64,000 bases of DNA from Sinorhizobium arboris LMG 14919 (GTDB taxonomy: Bacteria; Pseudomonadota; Alphaproteobacteria; Rhizobiales; Rhizobiaceae), in NCBI RefSeq assembly GCF_000427465.1, contig NZ_ATYB01000014.1:2007570-2071569 (forward strand), given 5' to 3'. The notes under the pieces were generated by a model. It saw nothing but the letters and a program-made list of their open reading frames with translations, searched no databases and was not told where the DNA came from. The position numbers and the translations under genes are program-made. This document shows, one piece after another, positions 43,333 to 56,104 of this stretch (position 1 is the first letter of the stretch; every line of letters begins with the position of its first letter).

Positions 43333-43450
43333 TCCGTTGGGAGGGTCGATTTTCTCAACCAACGACACCGTTATATTGGGGCCGACGCTCCTGCGTAACC
43401 CGAGAATTCTACTGTATTTTATTTCAGGCGCGCCCCGACGTCGCGCGCCG

Positions 43451-43485
43451 GTAGGGCGTTTCAATGTTACGCTGAAACGCTCTAC
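43451..43485. repeat. Palindromic repeat (GCGTTTCA/TGAAACGC)
   Basis: GTAGGGCGTTTCA (43451-43463) and TGAAACGCTCTAC (43473-43485) are complementary in 12 of 13 positions. Its GCGTTTC...GAAACGC core resembles the element at 31219. Confidence 0.65.
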
Positions 43486-43496
43486 CCTTTGATATA

Positions 43497-43540
43497 TGCA
43501 TGTCCGTGCGGAAGCCGTTGCACACTTTGCTGGACGTGCC
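43497..43540. repeat. Second palindromic element, adjacent to 43451-43485
   Basis: ATGCATGTCC ... TTGCACACTTT ... GGACGTGC shares the ATGCATGTnn start and the GCACACTTT centre with the 41342-41390 element. Together with 43451-43485 it forms a mosaic of two repeat types. It fills the 340-bp gap between the aminopeptidase and the small secreted protein, where I see no gene. Confidence 0.6.
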
Positions 43541-43618
43541 CCAGGCGCGGATTTTTCGTTGTCGGTAGCCGTTCGCCGGTCCTGCGGCCTGACAGCAGGC
43601 GCGGGCCCGTCTTCTCGT

Positions 43619-43858
43619 TCAGATACCGAGCATCGTCTTGGCTTGGCCGAGCGCTGCTTCGGAGCCGGCATGATCGCCGGCCTTGTGCAGGTCTTCGCCC
43701 TGCTGGCGCAACTGTTTGACCTTTGCCATATCTGCCTCGGACAGCGAGGCATTGGGCATGGCCGCGTCGATTGCCTGCATCATGGCGGGACACTGGTTGG
43801 CAAGCGCCGTGACAGGTGCAAGTGCGAGAAACAGCGCAACAGAAATTCTGGTAATCAT
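43619..43858 (-). CDS. Small secreted protein (79 aa), hypothetical
   Basis: Signal peptide MITRISVALFLALAPVTALA, then a mature helical protein QCPAMMQAIDAAMPNASLSEADMAKVKQLRQQGEDLHKAGDHAGSEAALGQAKTMLGI. The frame is open upstream, but ATG 43858 follows GGAGGAGCGACC. A single Cys near the start of the mature chain and helical Ala/Gln-rich content suggest a small periplasmic protein. No known domain. Confidence 0.8.
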   Translation of the reverse strand: MITRISVALFLALAPVTALANQCPAMMQAIDAAMPNASLSEADMAKVKQLRQQGEDLHKAGDHAGSEAALGQAKTMLGI

Positions 43859-43974
43859 GGTCGCTCCTCCGCGGGCCGGAGGGCGGCTGCCTCCCCGGCA
43901 ACGGGTGGATGATAGTCCAGAACCGACGCGACGCCAATCCGGACAGCCGATCCGCATGCTCCCGCGTCAGAAGC

Positions 43975-44283
43975 CTACAGAATCAGGTGTCGGATCGCCA
44001 TCACCGCGATCCAGCCGACGAGCAGCATCCGAAGCGTCGAGAAGCGCAGGCCGATCACGAAGGCCACGAGCATCGCCGCGGCGACGTCCATGCCGCCATA
44101 GACGAAAGCCGGCGCCACCAGCGTTGTCAGGACGGCCGCCGGCACGGCGTTCAACGCAGACCCGAGCCGCGGCGGTATGTTCTTCAACTGCGTGATGAGC
44201 ACATAGCCGCCGAAGCGCGTGACATACGTGGCGACCGCCGCTGCAACGATGAGGTAAAGCAGATTGAGATGTTGCGCGTCCAA
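43975..44283 (-). CDS. azlD: AzlD-family branched-chain amino-acid export subunit
   Basis: A 102-residue protein with four hydrophobic helices (LLYLIVAAAVATYVTRFGGYVLI ...). The TYVTRFGGYVL and AVPAAVLTTLVAPAFVYGG patterns match AzlD, the small partner of AzlC in branched-chain amino-acid export. It lies 3 bp after the azlC stop. Confidence 0.88.
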   Translation of the reverse strand: MDAQHLNLLYLIVAAAVATYVTRFGGYVLITQLKNIPPRLGSALNAVPAAVLTTLVAPAFVYGGMDVAAAMLVAFVIGLRFSTLRMLLVGWIAVMAIRHLIL

Positions 44284-44286
44284 GGA

Positions 44287-45003
44287 TCAGGCCTCCTTTT
44301 CCGCGGCATGCACCTGCACCGCCGGCCGCTTCGGCGGCAGACAGGCCGCAAGCAGAATGCCGGCAAGTGCGCCGATGCTGACATGCCAGGGAGAGCCGAC
44401 GAAATGCATCCCCGCAACGGAAGCGACGGCGCTCACGGCCACGATCGGCAGGAAGCGGTCGCGTGTGCGGAAACTCATCACCAGCCCCAGGAAATAGACC
44501 GGGAGGAGCACATCGAGGCCGATCGCCTTGGGATCGCCGATCAGCTGCCCGAAGATCGCGCCGATCAGCGTGTTGATGATCCAGGGAACATAGATCACGA
44601 TGCCGAAGCCCGCATACCAGGCGAAAGTGACGGGCAATCCGCGCTGGCCGCGCTGTTCGGTCTCTGCATATTGCGGATCCACGAGCAGGAAAAAGGCGAT
44701 CAGCTTCTGAACGAAGCTGAAATGGCGGATGTGCCTGGCGAGAGAAGCGGAATAGAGCACGTGGCGGAAGTTGACCGCAAAGACCGAGAGCACCACGAGC
44801 CAGGGCTGCACGTTGCTTCCGAAGAGTTCGATGCCGACCATCTGGCTCGCGCCCGCATAGACGGTGGCACTCATGAAGACCGCATCGGCGATCGAAAAAC
44901 CGTTGTCCACCGCAAGCGCCCCGAAGAGCGCCCCGAAGGGGGATGCCGCCAGCATGATTGGAAAGCCGCCGCGCAGCCCTTCCCGGAAATCGCCTCTGCT
45001 CAT
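44287..45003 (-). CDS. azlC: AzlC-family branched-chain amino-acid exporter
   Basis: A 238-residue membrane protein: GDFREGLRGGFPIMLAASPFGALFGALAV, MSATVYAGASQMVGIELFG and AVNFRHVLYSASLARHI are AzlC signatures. It has about seven transmembrane segments and ends in a charged cytoplasmic tail (PPKRPAVQVHAAEKEA). Directly upstream of azlD, with which it forms an exporter, by family knowledge. Two palindromic sites lie 85-155 bp upstream. Confidence 0.9.
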   Translation of the reverse strand: MSRGDFREGLRGGFPIMLAASPFGALFGALAVDNGFSIADAVFMSATVYAGASQMVGIELFGSNVQPWLVVLSVFAVNFRHVLYSASLARHIRHFSFVQKLIAFFLLVDPQYAETEQRGQRGLPVTFAWYAGFGIVIYVPWIINTLIGAIFGQLIGDPKAIGLDVLLPVYFLGLVMSFRTRDRFLPIVAVSAVASVAGMHFVGSPWHVSIGALAGILLAACLPPKRPAVQVHAAEKEA

Positions 45004-45086
45004 GAAATTCTCCCGCGGGGCCGCTCATAACGAGCACGCCGGCAGATTGCCTGCCGGGACAGATAGGGGCTGACGCGCACGGCGAC

Positions 45087-45117
45087 AATTCAATTACGCT
45101 GATGCGGCGATTGAATT
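45087..45117. promoter_or_regulatory. AT-rich inverted repeat upstream of azlC
   Basis: AATTCAAT (45087-45094) and ATTGAATT (45110-45117) are perfect 8-bp arms 15 bp apart. Lrp/AsnC-type regulators of branched-chain amino-acid exporters bind such sites in other bacteria; no regulator gene is next to it, so this is inference. Confidence 0.4.
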
Positions 45118-45142
45118 TTCTGATGGTTTGCGTGAGTTTAGG

Positions 45143-45156
45143 TCGGGTCGACCCGA
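45143..45156. promoter_or_regulatory. 14-bp perfect palindrome TCGGGTCGACCCGA
   Basis: A perfect self-complementary 14-mer in the azlC-panB gap, about 140 bp upstream of azlC. It could be an operator for azlCD. No known motif is matched. Confidence 0.4.
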
Positions 45157-45190
45157 ATTCATGAACGTGGTCGATTCTAATAGGTAGAGT

Positions 45191-45217
45191 GGGCGGGCGG
45201 ACGCAGAGCGCCCGCCC
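45191..45217 (-). terminator. Hairpin after panB
   Basis: GGGCGGGCG (45191-45199) and CGCCCGCCC (45209-45217) form a 9-bp stem 9 bp after the panB stop. It lacks a T run. Confidence 0.5.
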
Positions 45218-45225
45218 GGGCCGGA

Positions 45226-46047
45226 TCAGCGCTTTACCTGAAACGTGTGCTCGATGCCGGGGAAGGTACGCGCCTTCACCTCGTTGGCATAGGCTTCAAC
45301 CGCCTTCGAGATGGCCGGCGCGAGCTCGGCGAAATGCTTGACGAAGCGTGGCTTGAAATCGTTGAAGAGGCCCAGCATGTCGTCCGACACAAGGATCTGG
45401 CCATCACATGCCGGCGAAGCACCGATACCGATGGTCGGCGAGCGCAGCGTGGAGGTGATCTCGCGGGCAACCGGCTCCACCGTCCCCTCAACCACGATGG
45501 CGAATGCGCCGGCATCGTCGATCGCTTTTGCATCGCGGCGGATTTTTGCTACTTCCTTCTCGTTGCGGCCGACCGAGCGATAGCCACCGGTCGTGTTGAC
45601 GAGCTGCGGCATCAAGCCGACATGGCCCAGCACGGGGATGCCACGGCTGACGAGGAAATCGACCGTCTCGGCCATCTCGGCTCCACCCTCGAGCTTCACG
45701 GCGCTGCAGCCCGTTTCCTTCAGGATGCGCGCCGCACTGCGGAAGGCCTGCTCCTTGGATTCCTGGTAGGAGCCGAAAGGAAGGTCGACGACGACGCAAC
45801 AGCGCTCCGAACCCCGCATGACCGCCTGTCCATGCGCGATCATCATGTCGAGCGTGACGCCGACGGTCGTGTCGAGGCCGTAAAGCACCATGCCGAGCGA
45901 ATCGCCGACAAGGAGGAAGTCCACATGAGGATCGAGAAGCCGTGCGATCGGCGTCGTATAGGCCGTCAGGCTGACGATCGGGCGCTCCCCCTTCAGGGCT
46001 TCGATGCTGGCGGGGCTAAGCCGCCGTTTCGTGGTCTGGACGCTCAT
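45226..46047 (-). CDS. panB: Ketopantoate hydroxymethyltransferase
   Basis: The 273-residue PanB makes ketopantoate from 2-oxoisovalerate in pantothenate synthesis. [38 protein letters not shown] and [30 protein letters not shown] are characteristic; [21 protein letters not shown] is the last conserved block. It begins 2 bp after the panC stop, so panC-panB is an operon with panC first, as in other rhizobia. Confidence 0.96.
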   Translation of the reverse strand: MSVQTTKRRLSPASIEALKGERPIVSLTAYTTPIARLLDPHVDFLLVGDSLGMVLYGLDTTVGVTLDMMIAHGQAVMRGSERCCVVVDLPFGSYQESKEQAFRSAARILKETGCSAVKLEGGAEMAETVDFLVSRGIPVLGHVGLMPQLVNTTGGYRSVGRNEKEVAKIRRDAKAIDDAGAFAIVVEGTVEPVAREITSTLRSPTIGIGASPACDGQILVSDDMLGLFNDFKPRFVKHFAELAPAISKAVEAYANEVKARTFPGIEHTFQVKR

Positions 46048-46049
46048 TC

Positions 46050-46925
46050 TCAGGCTACCTTTGCAAAACGGGCGGATTTCGGGGCGATGACGCGGTTGTC
46101 GAGCAGCTTCGTCGTGCCGAAGCGGACGAAGAGCAGGAGCAGGACCGGCTTTTCTTCGATGTCGCTGACCGGCTCAAGCGTTTCCGGATCGCGCAGCGCC
46201 ACCACTTCGGGCCGCGCCAGCGGCTCGCTCGCGAGAAACTCCGCGACACGCTTCTCGACCTCGGCCGGTTCGGTGATACCGCTTGCGATCAGTCGTTCGG
46301 CCTCATCCAGCGCCTTCGGCACGATCGCGGCTGCAAGCCGCTCTTCCGCCGTCAGATAAACATTGCGCGACGAACAGGCGAGCCCGTCCTCCTCGCGCAC
46401 CGTCGGCACGCCGACGACCGCAACCGGCTGCGCCAGATCCTCGACCATGCGGCGGATGATCTGGAGCTGCTGGAAGTCCTTTTCGCCGAAATAGGCGCGA
46501 TCCGGCTGGACGATATTGAAGAGCTTGGTGACGACGGTCGCGACACCCGCGAAATGGCCCGGCCTCACCGCGCCTTCGAGCTCGGAGCCGAGCTTCGGCA
46601 CGTCGACCACTGTTTCCATCGGCCGCGGATACATGTCGGCAACCCCGGGGGCGAAAAGGAAATCGACGCCGCCATCCGTCAGCAGTGCCTGATCGCGGGC
46701 GAGGTCGCGCGGGTATCTGCCAAGATCCTCGTTGGCGCCGAACTGCAGCGGGTTGACAAAAATGCTGGCAACGACCACCTCGTTCTCGCTGCGGGCGCGG
46801 CGGACGAGCTCCATATGGCCGACATGAAGATAGCCCATAGTGGGGACCAGACCGACGGACCTGCCCGCGCGCCGATGCTCCGCAAGCGCTTCGCGCAGTT
46901 CGGCGATGGTGGTGATGGTTCTCAT
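46050..46925 (-). CDS. panC: Pantothenate synthetase
   Basis: The 291-residue PanC joins pantoate and beta-alanine. The ATP-binding HIGH-like motif is [19 protein letters not shown]; the KMSKS-like region is [22 protein letters not shown], and [16 protein letters not shown] is diagnostic. ATG 46925 follows GGAGGGTCC; the frame continues upstream without support. Followed by panB. A CTACAGC...CTGCAG repeat lies 74 bp upstream. Confidence 0.96.
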   Translation of the reverse strand: MRTITTIAELREALAEHRRAGRSVGLVPTMGYLHVGHMELVRRARSENEVVVASIFVNPLQFGANEDLGRYPRDLARDQALLTDGGVDFLFAPGVADMYPRPMETVVDVPKLGSELEGAVRPGHFAGVATVVTKLFNIVQPDRAYFGEKDFQQLQIIRRMVEDLAQPVAVVGVPTVREEDGLACSSRNVYLTAEERLAAAIVPKALDEAERLIASGITEPAEVEKRVAEFLASEPLARPEVVALRDPETLEPVSDIEEKPVLLLLFVRFGTTKLLDNRVIAPKSARFAKVA

Positions 46926-46998
46926 TCCGGACCCTCCAATCCGCCGGGACGAAAGACGCGCCCCGCTTCGCTGATATGGCTCCTGCATCGTCAAAATG

Positions 46999-47040
46999 CT
47001 ACAGCGACACTTGCACGTCCGATGTGACGCGCGGCTGCAG
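46999..47040. repeat. Palindromic repeat CTACAGC...CTGCAG, copy A
   Basis: CTACAGC at 46999-47005 and GCTGCAG at 47034-47040 enclose TTGCACGTCC...GACGCGCGG. A second copy with clear similarity lies at 54194-54236 (see that entry). The 349-bp gap otherwise holds no gene. Confidence 0.65.
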
Positions 47041-47274
47041 GCGCCGGCCCCGCGAAAAGGCAATTGCACAAATTTTGGCTGCAAGATCTATCTTGTGCAG
47101 CGCAAAAATACAAACGGAAATGGGGTTCCGCAATTCGAATGGCAGGCTGCCGATCGGCACAGCCGGACGTCGACGACGGGATAGAAAAAAATTCGACGGG
47201 ACCCGTCGGCATGCGGCCAACACCTGCGTCCTTGGGTTCATCGAAGCAAGATCATCTTCAACAAGGAGCATCCG

Positions 47275-47679
47275 ATGCGCATGATTTTCGTCAACCTGCC
47301 GGTCAAGGATCTGAAAGCCTCCCGGTCTTTTTTCTCCGCTTTGGGCTTCACATTCAACGAGCAGTTCTCCGACGAGACCGCCGCCTGTATGGTCATCGAC
47401 GACAACATCTTCGCCATGCTCCTGACGGAGCCGAAGTTCCGCAACTTCATCGTCGGCGAGATCAGCGATACGGCGAAGGGCACGGAGGTCATCACTGCGC
47501 TCTCCGCCGCGAGCCGTGCCGAATGCGACGACATGTTCGACAAGGCGATTGCCGCGGGAGCCAAGCCGTGGAAGCCGGCGATCGACTATGGCTTCATGTA
47601 CGGCATCAGCTTTCAGGACCTCGACGGCCACGTCTGGGAATTCATGTGGATGGACATGGCGGCGCAGCAACAGGCCTGA
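47275..47679 (+). CDS. VOC-family (glyoxalase-like) protein
   Basis: A 134-residue VOC-fold protein: MRMIFVNLPVKDLKASRSFFSALGFTFNEQFSD, ending in YGFMYGISFQDLDGHVWEFMWMD with the typical DGHVWE metal/loop segment. Two beta-alpha-beta-beta modules. Probably a lyase/isomerase or bleomycin-resistance-like protein; the substrate is unknown. AAGGAG lies 5 nt before ATG 47275. Confidence 0.9.
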   Translation: MRMIFVNLPVKDLKASRSFFSALGFTFNEQFSDETAACMVIDDNIFAMLLTEPKFRNFIVGEISDTAKGTEVITALSAASRAECDDMFDKAIAAGAKPWKPAIDYGFMYGISFQDLDGHVWEFMWMDMAAQQQA

Positions 47680-47741
47680 CGATTTAAGCCTCACGCGGTT
47701 ACCCGCGTCCGCCTGCCGGCGGATGCGGCCAACCGAACACA

Positions 47742-51690
<3,949 letters not shown>

Positions 51691-51725
51691 CCGGTTTCAT
51701 ATCTTCGTTGTCAGGCGCCGGGAAA

Positions 51726-52592
51726 TCACGCGCCGATTAGGTTCTTGCCCGCGCGAGCGATCCAGGACGTACCGGTTTCGCGCGGCTCAAGCCCGCCGGA
51801 TTGCAGCAGCTTGTATGAGTCGGCATACCATTGGCTGTCAGGGTAGTTATGTCCGAGAACCGCTGCCGCCGTCTGAGCTTCGCCAGTCACGCCCATCGCG
51901 TAATAGGCTTCGACGAGACGGGCGAGCGCCTCTTCGACCTGATTGGTGGTCGGATAGCGCTCGACGACGGTCCGGAAGCGCGAAATGGCGGCAAGGTATT
52001 CCTTGCGCTCGAGATAATAGCGGCCGACCTGCATCTCCTTGCCGGCGAGCTGGTCGCGCGCGAAGCGGATCTTGGCCTGAGCATCCTCGACATATTCCGA
52101 GTCCGGATACTTGTCGACGACGGTCTGCATCGCCTCGATCGCACGTGCGGCCGGCCGTTGATCCTGCGTCACCGACGGAATCTGCTTCGTGTAGGCGAGG
52201 CCCTGGATATATTGCGCGTAGGCCGCATCTTCCGACTGCGGATAAAGGTTCAGGTAGCGGTTGGTCGAGTTGATCGCGTCCTGATACTGGCCGTTGCGAT
52301 AGGAAACGAATGCATTCATCACCAGCGCTTTTCGGGCATATTCGGAGAACGGGTGCTGCTTGTCGATCGCCTCGAACTTCCGCGCCGCTTCGGTCGTCTT
52401 CCCGGCATTCAGGTTTGCGAGGCCTTGATTGTACAGCACATCCGGCGGATCGGTCTCGGCCGCGAGTTTGGTGATGTCGATATCCGGATCGTTCTGGCAG
52501 GCCGTGATCAGACTGGAGCCGGCGACGGCCGCCAGGACGACCGCGGCGACGCGCGCTGATTTTCTTATGTCGACAGAAACTGCAAGAACCAT
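51726..52592 (-). CDS. bamD: Outer-membrane assembly lipoprotein BamD (ComL)
   Basis: A 288-residue lipoprotein of the BAM complex. The lipobox LITAC (residues 28-32, Cys32 acylated) follows a hydrophobic signal. The mature chain carries TPR-like repeats ([46 protein letters not shown] ...). GGGAA precedes ATG 52592; a GTG 18 nt upstream is an alternative. It lies between lpxC and recN. Confidence 0.95.
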   Translation of the reverse strand: MVLAVSVDIRKSARVAAVVLAAVAGSSLITACQNDPDIDITKLAAETDPPDVLYNQGLANLNAGKTTEAARKFEAIDKQHPFSEYARKALVMNAFVSYRNGQYQDAINSTNRYLNLYPQSEDAAYAQYIQGLAYTKQIPSVTQDQRPAARAIEAMQTVVDKYPDSEYVEDAQAKIRFARDQLAGKEMQVGRYYLERKEYLAAISRFRTVVERYPTTNQVEEALARLVEAYYAMGVTGEAQTAAAVLGHNYPDSQWYADSYKLLQSGGLEPRETGTSWIARAGKNLIGA

Positions 52593-52806
52593 CGGATATT
52601 CCCGTTTCACTCAGCGGCTAGCATCCCGCCAGACTTGCGCGTTTTAGAGCAAGTTACCTCAAGACCGCAACGTCATGATCGGCAATTCATGCAAATTTGT
52701 GGCGCCCTGCAGCACTGCACCCCATTTCCGATGTGTAATGCGCCTCTCGCACCACGAAATCGGTACCGAAGAACACGCGCTGCCCGGGCTATTATCGAAT
52801 CAGCTT

Positions 52807-52830
52807 GAAAAAGCCGGCCTTTCGGCCGGC
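52807..52830 (-). terminator. Terminator after lpxC
   Basis: GCCGGCC-TTTC-GGCCGGC hairpin (52813-52830), followed on the minus strand by TTTTT (52812-52808). It lies 29 bp after the lpxC stop: a good rho-independent terminator. Confidence 0.85.
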
Positions 52831-52858
52831 GACTGGAGAAGGAATATCTTCACTGTTG

Positions 52859-53812
52859 TCATGCAGACCAGGGCGCGAAGTCCGCAGCGGCAACCGCCAC
52901 CATATCCCGCGAACGCGTACGCTGGCGCGGCGTTGCCGTTTCCACCACCTCATAGGCGGTCGGATCGCTGAGCAATGCCTTGAGGGCATTAGCATTCATC
53001 CGGTGCCCGCCGCGATAGGAGCGGTAGCAGCCAAGGAAAGGCGCGCCGGCCAAGGAAAGATCGCCGACGGCATCGAGCGTCTTGTGCCGCACGAACTCGT
53101 CCGTATAACGCAGACCCTCGACGTTAATGACCGCGTTGTCGTCCGAGATCACCACGGAGTTATCGAGCGACGAGCCGAGCGCGAATCCGCCCGCCCAGAG
53201 CCGCTCCACGTCGCGCATGAAGCCGAAGGTGCGCGCCCGCGACAGCTCCCGCTTGAAAACGGAAGGCGTCATGTCGCCCTTCCAGGCCTGGCGACCGATC
53301 AGCGGGCAGTCGAAGTCGATCTCGACTTCGAAGCGCATGCCGTCATAGGGCGTGAACTCCGACCACGAGGCACCGGATTCGATGCGTACCGGCTTGAGGA
53401 TGCGGATATAGCGGCGCTTCTCCGCAAGCGAATGAATGCCCGCCTGCTCGATCGCTTCGATAAAGGGCGCGGAGCTGCCATCCATAATAGGCATTTCAGC
53501 GCCATGCACCTCGATCAGCAGGTTATCAAGACCAAGCGCATAGACCGCCGCCATGACATGCTCGATCGTCGCGATCGAGGTCGCAGGCGAGAGACCGAGG
53601 ACGGTGCAGAGATCGGTATTGCCGACCTGCGACGAGACGGCCCGGAATTCGCTGACCCGTCCGCCGGCAAGCACCCGCTGGAACACGATCCCCGCATCGG
53701 CATCGGCCGGATGGAAGGTGATCTCGACCTCCGTACCGGAGTGAACGCCAATTCCCTTGAGGGCTATCGGGTTTGCAATCGTCGTCTGAAACCCGAGCAG
53801 TTCGATTCCCAT
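52859..53812 (-). CDS. lpxC: UDP-3-O-acyl-GlcNAc deacetylase
   Basis: The 317-residue LpxC is the committed step of lipid A synthesis. It has TIANPIALKGIGVHSGTEVEITFHPA, the zinc region IEHVMAAVYALGLDNLLIEV (His85), MDGSSAPF, and RHKTLDAVGDLSLAG with the metal ligands His and Asp. ATG 53812 follows GACGAGA. It sits between ftsZ and bamD; the ~430-bp gap to ftsZ should hold its promoter. Confidence 0.95.
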   Translation of the reverse strand: MGIELLGFQTTIANPIALKGIGVHSGTEVEITFHPADADAGIVFQRVLAGGRVSEFRAVSSQVGNTDLCTVLGLSPATSIATIEHVMAAVYALGLDNLLIEVHGAEMPIMDGSSAPFIEAIEQAGIHSLAEKRRYIRILKPVRIESGASWSEFTPYDGMRFEVEIDFDCPLIGRQAWKGDMTPSVFKRELSRARTFGFMRDVERLWAGGFALGSSLDNSVVISDDNAVINVEGLRYTDEFVRHKTLDAVGDLSLAGAPFLGCYRSYRGGHRMNANALKALLSDPTAYEVVETATPRQRTRSRDMVAVAAADFAPWSA

Positions 53813-54082
53813 TCTCGTCACTTTCAATCAAGGCGGCCTTCGGCCAAATTCCTGAAGGGCGCAACGGTACTCAAGACACAAAGCGAAGTACCGGGATCTC
53901 GCGCCAGCAGGCCGAAACCTCGTCTTCGAACTAACAGCGCCCGATCGAATCGTATGCGTCCCCAATTCCGATGCTGAAAATAAAAGGTTGGAGGCACCAT
54001 TCCAAATCACTGTTCGTTTCGTTTTGTTACGCAATTCATATGCGCACAACACAAATCCCAATCCACTGAAATCACATCGAAA
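53813..54082. other. Intergenic region between ftsZ and lpxC
   Basis: AT-rich relative to neighbours, with no gene visible. It holds the lpxC promoter region by position, but I could not identify convincing -35/-10 hexamers. The terminator of ftsZ begins at 54083. Confidence 0.5.
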
Positions 54083-54113
54083 ATCTAAAAATGCCCGGGC
54101 TGGCGCCCGGGCA
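54083..54113 (-). terminator. Terminator after ftsZ
   Basis: TGCCCGGG and CCCGGGCA (54092-54099/54106-54113) around CTGGCG, followed on the minus strand by TTTTTAGATTTT. It lies about 130 bp after the ftsZ stop codon, beyond a repeat. Confidence 0.8.
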
Positions 54114-54193
54114 TCGGCAAGGTGAAGGAACAGCCTCTGCATGTCTTCCTGAGTCGAAGCCGGCTCAAGAAAAATCTGCAGCGGCTGAAAGTA

Positions 54194-54236
54194 CTACAGC
54201 AAAGTTGCGCGTCTGATTGGACGCACGGCGCTGCAG
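54194..54236. repeat. Palindromic repeat CTACAGC...CTGCAG, copy B
   Basis: CTACAGC (54194-54200) ... GTTGCGCGTCTGATTGGACGCACGG ... GCTGCAG (54230-54236). With copy A at 46999-47040 it shares both ends and the TTGCnCGTCnGAT centre. Between the ftsZ stop and its terminator. Confidence 0.65.
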
Positions 54237-54239
54237 GTA

Positions 54240-56012
54240 TCAGCTCGACTGGCGGCGCAGGAACGCCGGGATTTCGAGTTGATCGTCTTCGTGCGACCGC
54301 ATCTGCGGCGCAGCGCGACCGTGATCGTCGAGCTGGCCGCGACGCGGCGCATAGAGACTGGCTTCCGGCGACAGCGGCCGACGCTGTTGCGAGGCAGCGC
54401 TTGGCGCTGCGGCGGTCATGTCGGACGACACATTCGTCCCTTCCCGCTCGCGCAGCCCGAGCGAACTCGTGATCTTGTCCAGGAGACGCCTCGGTCCGCG
54501 CTCATCCTGATGCATGGGCGCCGGCTGCGTGCGGTGATCCATTTCAGCCTTCACGACCGGTGGAAAATCCTCGACCTTCGGCATGCGTACCGGCTCGGCC
54601 TGCTGGCGCACGACCGGGGCGGGCTCCTGCCGGAGCGGCTGGGCCTGCATCTGCGGCTGGACAGGCGCCTGCATCTCGACCGGACGCGGTGCCGGCTGCG
54701 CGGGCCGCATGACCGGAGCGGCTTCGGCGGGAGCAACGCCGGCGAAGAGCTTGCTCTGCGGCCGGAAGGTCTCTTCCTGCAGTTGCGGCTGCGGCTGCGG
54801 CGCCGGTGCGGCGACCTGGGCGCGCGCAGCAATGTCGAGCTCGCGCTCCATTTCGGCCTCGCGGATCGCAAGCGCGATGTGGTCGACATTCTGCTGCTGG
54901 ACCGCCTGCTGCACCGGCTGCGGCTGCGGAGCCGGCTGCTGGGATACGATCGGCTGCGGCTGGACCGGGACAGCGGCGGACGGACGGACGATCGGCTTCT
55001 GCGCTACCGGACGAAAGTCGGCGGAGCGGCCAGCCACCTCCGCGGCCGTGCGGTCGATACCGGTGGCGACGACGGAAACCCGAATGAGGCCTTCGAGCTC
55101 TTCGTCGAAGGTCGCGCCGAGGATGATGTTGGCGTCCGGGTCGACCTCCTCGCGGATACGCGTCGCAGCCTCATCCACTTCGAAGAGCGTGAGGTCGCGA
55201 CCGCCGGTGATGGAGATGAGCAGACCTTGAGCGCCCTTCATCGAAGTTTCGTCGAGGAGCGGGTTGGCGATCGCCGCTTCCGCAGCGGCCATTGCACGGC
55301 CTTCGCCGGAGGCTTCGCCCGTACCCATCATCGCGCGGCCCATTTCGCGCATCACCGAGCGGACGTCGGCGAAATCGAGATTGATGAGGCCTTCCTTTAC
55401 CATGAGGTCGGTGATGCAGGCGACGCCCGAATAAAGAACCTGATCGGCCATGGCGAAGGCGTCCGCGAACGTCGTCTTGTCGTTGGCGATGCGGAAGAGA
55501 TTCTGGTTCGGGATGACGATCAGGGTGTCGACCGACTTCTGCAGATCGGCGATGCCCTGATCGGCGATGCGCATGCGGCGTCCGCCTTCGAAATGGAAGG
55601 GCTTGGTGACGACGCCGACCGTGAGAATACCCTTGTTGCGGGCGGCTTGAGCGACGATCGGAGCGGCACCCGTGCCGGTGCCGCCGCCCATACCGGCGGT
55701 GACGAAGCACATATGCGTGCCCTGCAGGTGGTCGATGATCTCGTCGATGCATTCTTCAGCCGCCGCACGGCCGACTTCCGGCTGCGAGCCTGCACCAAGA
55801 CCTTCGGTGACGGCGACACCCATCTGGATGATCCGCTCGGCCTTGGTCATGGTCAGTGCCTGGGCATCCGTATTGGCGACGACGAAATCGACGCCCTGGA
55901 GCCCGGCGGTGATCATGTTGTTGACGGCGTTGCCGCCGCCGCCGCCGACGCCGAAGACCGTGATACGCGGCTTCAGCTCGGTAATGTCCGGCTTCTGCAA
56001 GTTGATGGCCAT
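54240..56012 (-). CDS. ftsZ: Cell division protein FtsZ
   Basis: A 590-residue tubulin homologue forming the Z ring. The GTP-binding signature [12 protein letters not shown] is at residues 109-120; the N-terminal [22 protein letters not shown] and the T7-loop region are canonical. The globular part ends near residue 320. A ~240-residue Gln/Pro-rich linker follows (typical of the long rhizobial FtsZ1) and the C-terminal conserved peptide is [15 protein letters not shown], which binds FtsA/FtsZ partners. 92 bp from ftsA. A second, short FtsZ exists in S. meliloti; this is the long one. Confidence 0.97.
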   Translation of the reverse strand: MAINLQKPDITELKPRITVFGVGGGGGNAVNNMITAGLQGVDFVVANTDAQALTMTKAERIIQMGVAVTEGLGAGSQPEVGRAAAEECIDEIIDHLQGTHMCFVTAGMGGGTGTGAAPIVAQAARNKGILTVGVVTKPFHFEGGRRMRIADQGIADLQKSVDTLIVIPNQNLFRIANDKTTFADAFAMADQVLYSGVACITDLMVKEGLINLDFADVRSVMREMGRAMMGTGEASGEGRAMAAAEAAIANPLLDETSMKGAQGLLISITGGRDLTLFEVDEAATRIREEVDPDANIILGATFDEELEGLIRVSVVATGIDRTAAEVAGRSADFRPVAQKPIVRPSAAVPVQPQPIVSQQPAPQPQPVQQAVQQQNVDHIALAIREAEMERELDIAARAQVAAPAPQPQPQLQEETFRPQSKLFAGVAPAEAAPVMRPAQPAPRPVEMQAPVQPQMQAQPLRQEPAPVVRQQAEPVRMPKVEDFPPVVKAEMDHRTQPAPMHQDERGPRRLLDKITSSLGLREREGTNVSSDMTAAAPSAASQQRRPLSPEASLYAPRRGQLDDHGRAAPQMRSHEDDQLEIPAFLRRQSS

Positions 56013-56104
56013 AGTCCTGTTCCTTCTCTTTCCCTGGCCGCCTTGCCGAGCCGGCCAATTCCTTCAAACTCGAACACCTGTCTCGTTCGGCGATGCCGAG
56101 CGAT

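Noticed and set aside
54122..54472. 116-aa plus-strand ORF across the ftsZ 3' end
   Set aside because: It runs through a palindromic repeat and antisense to ftsZ; no domain.
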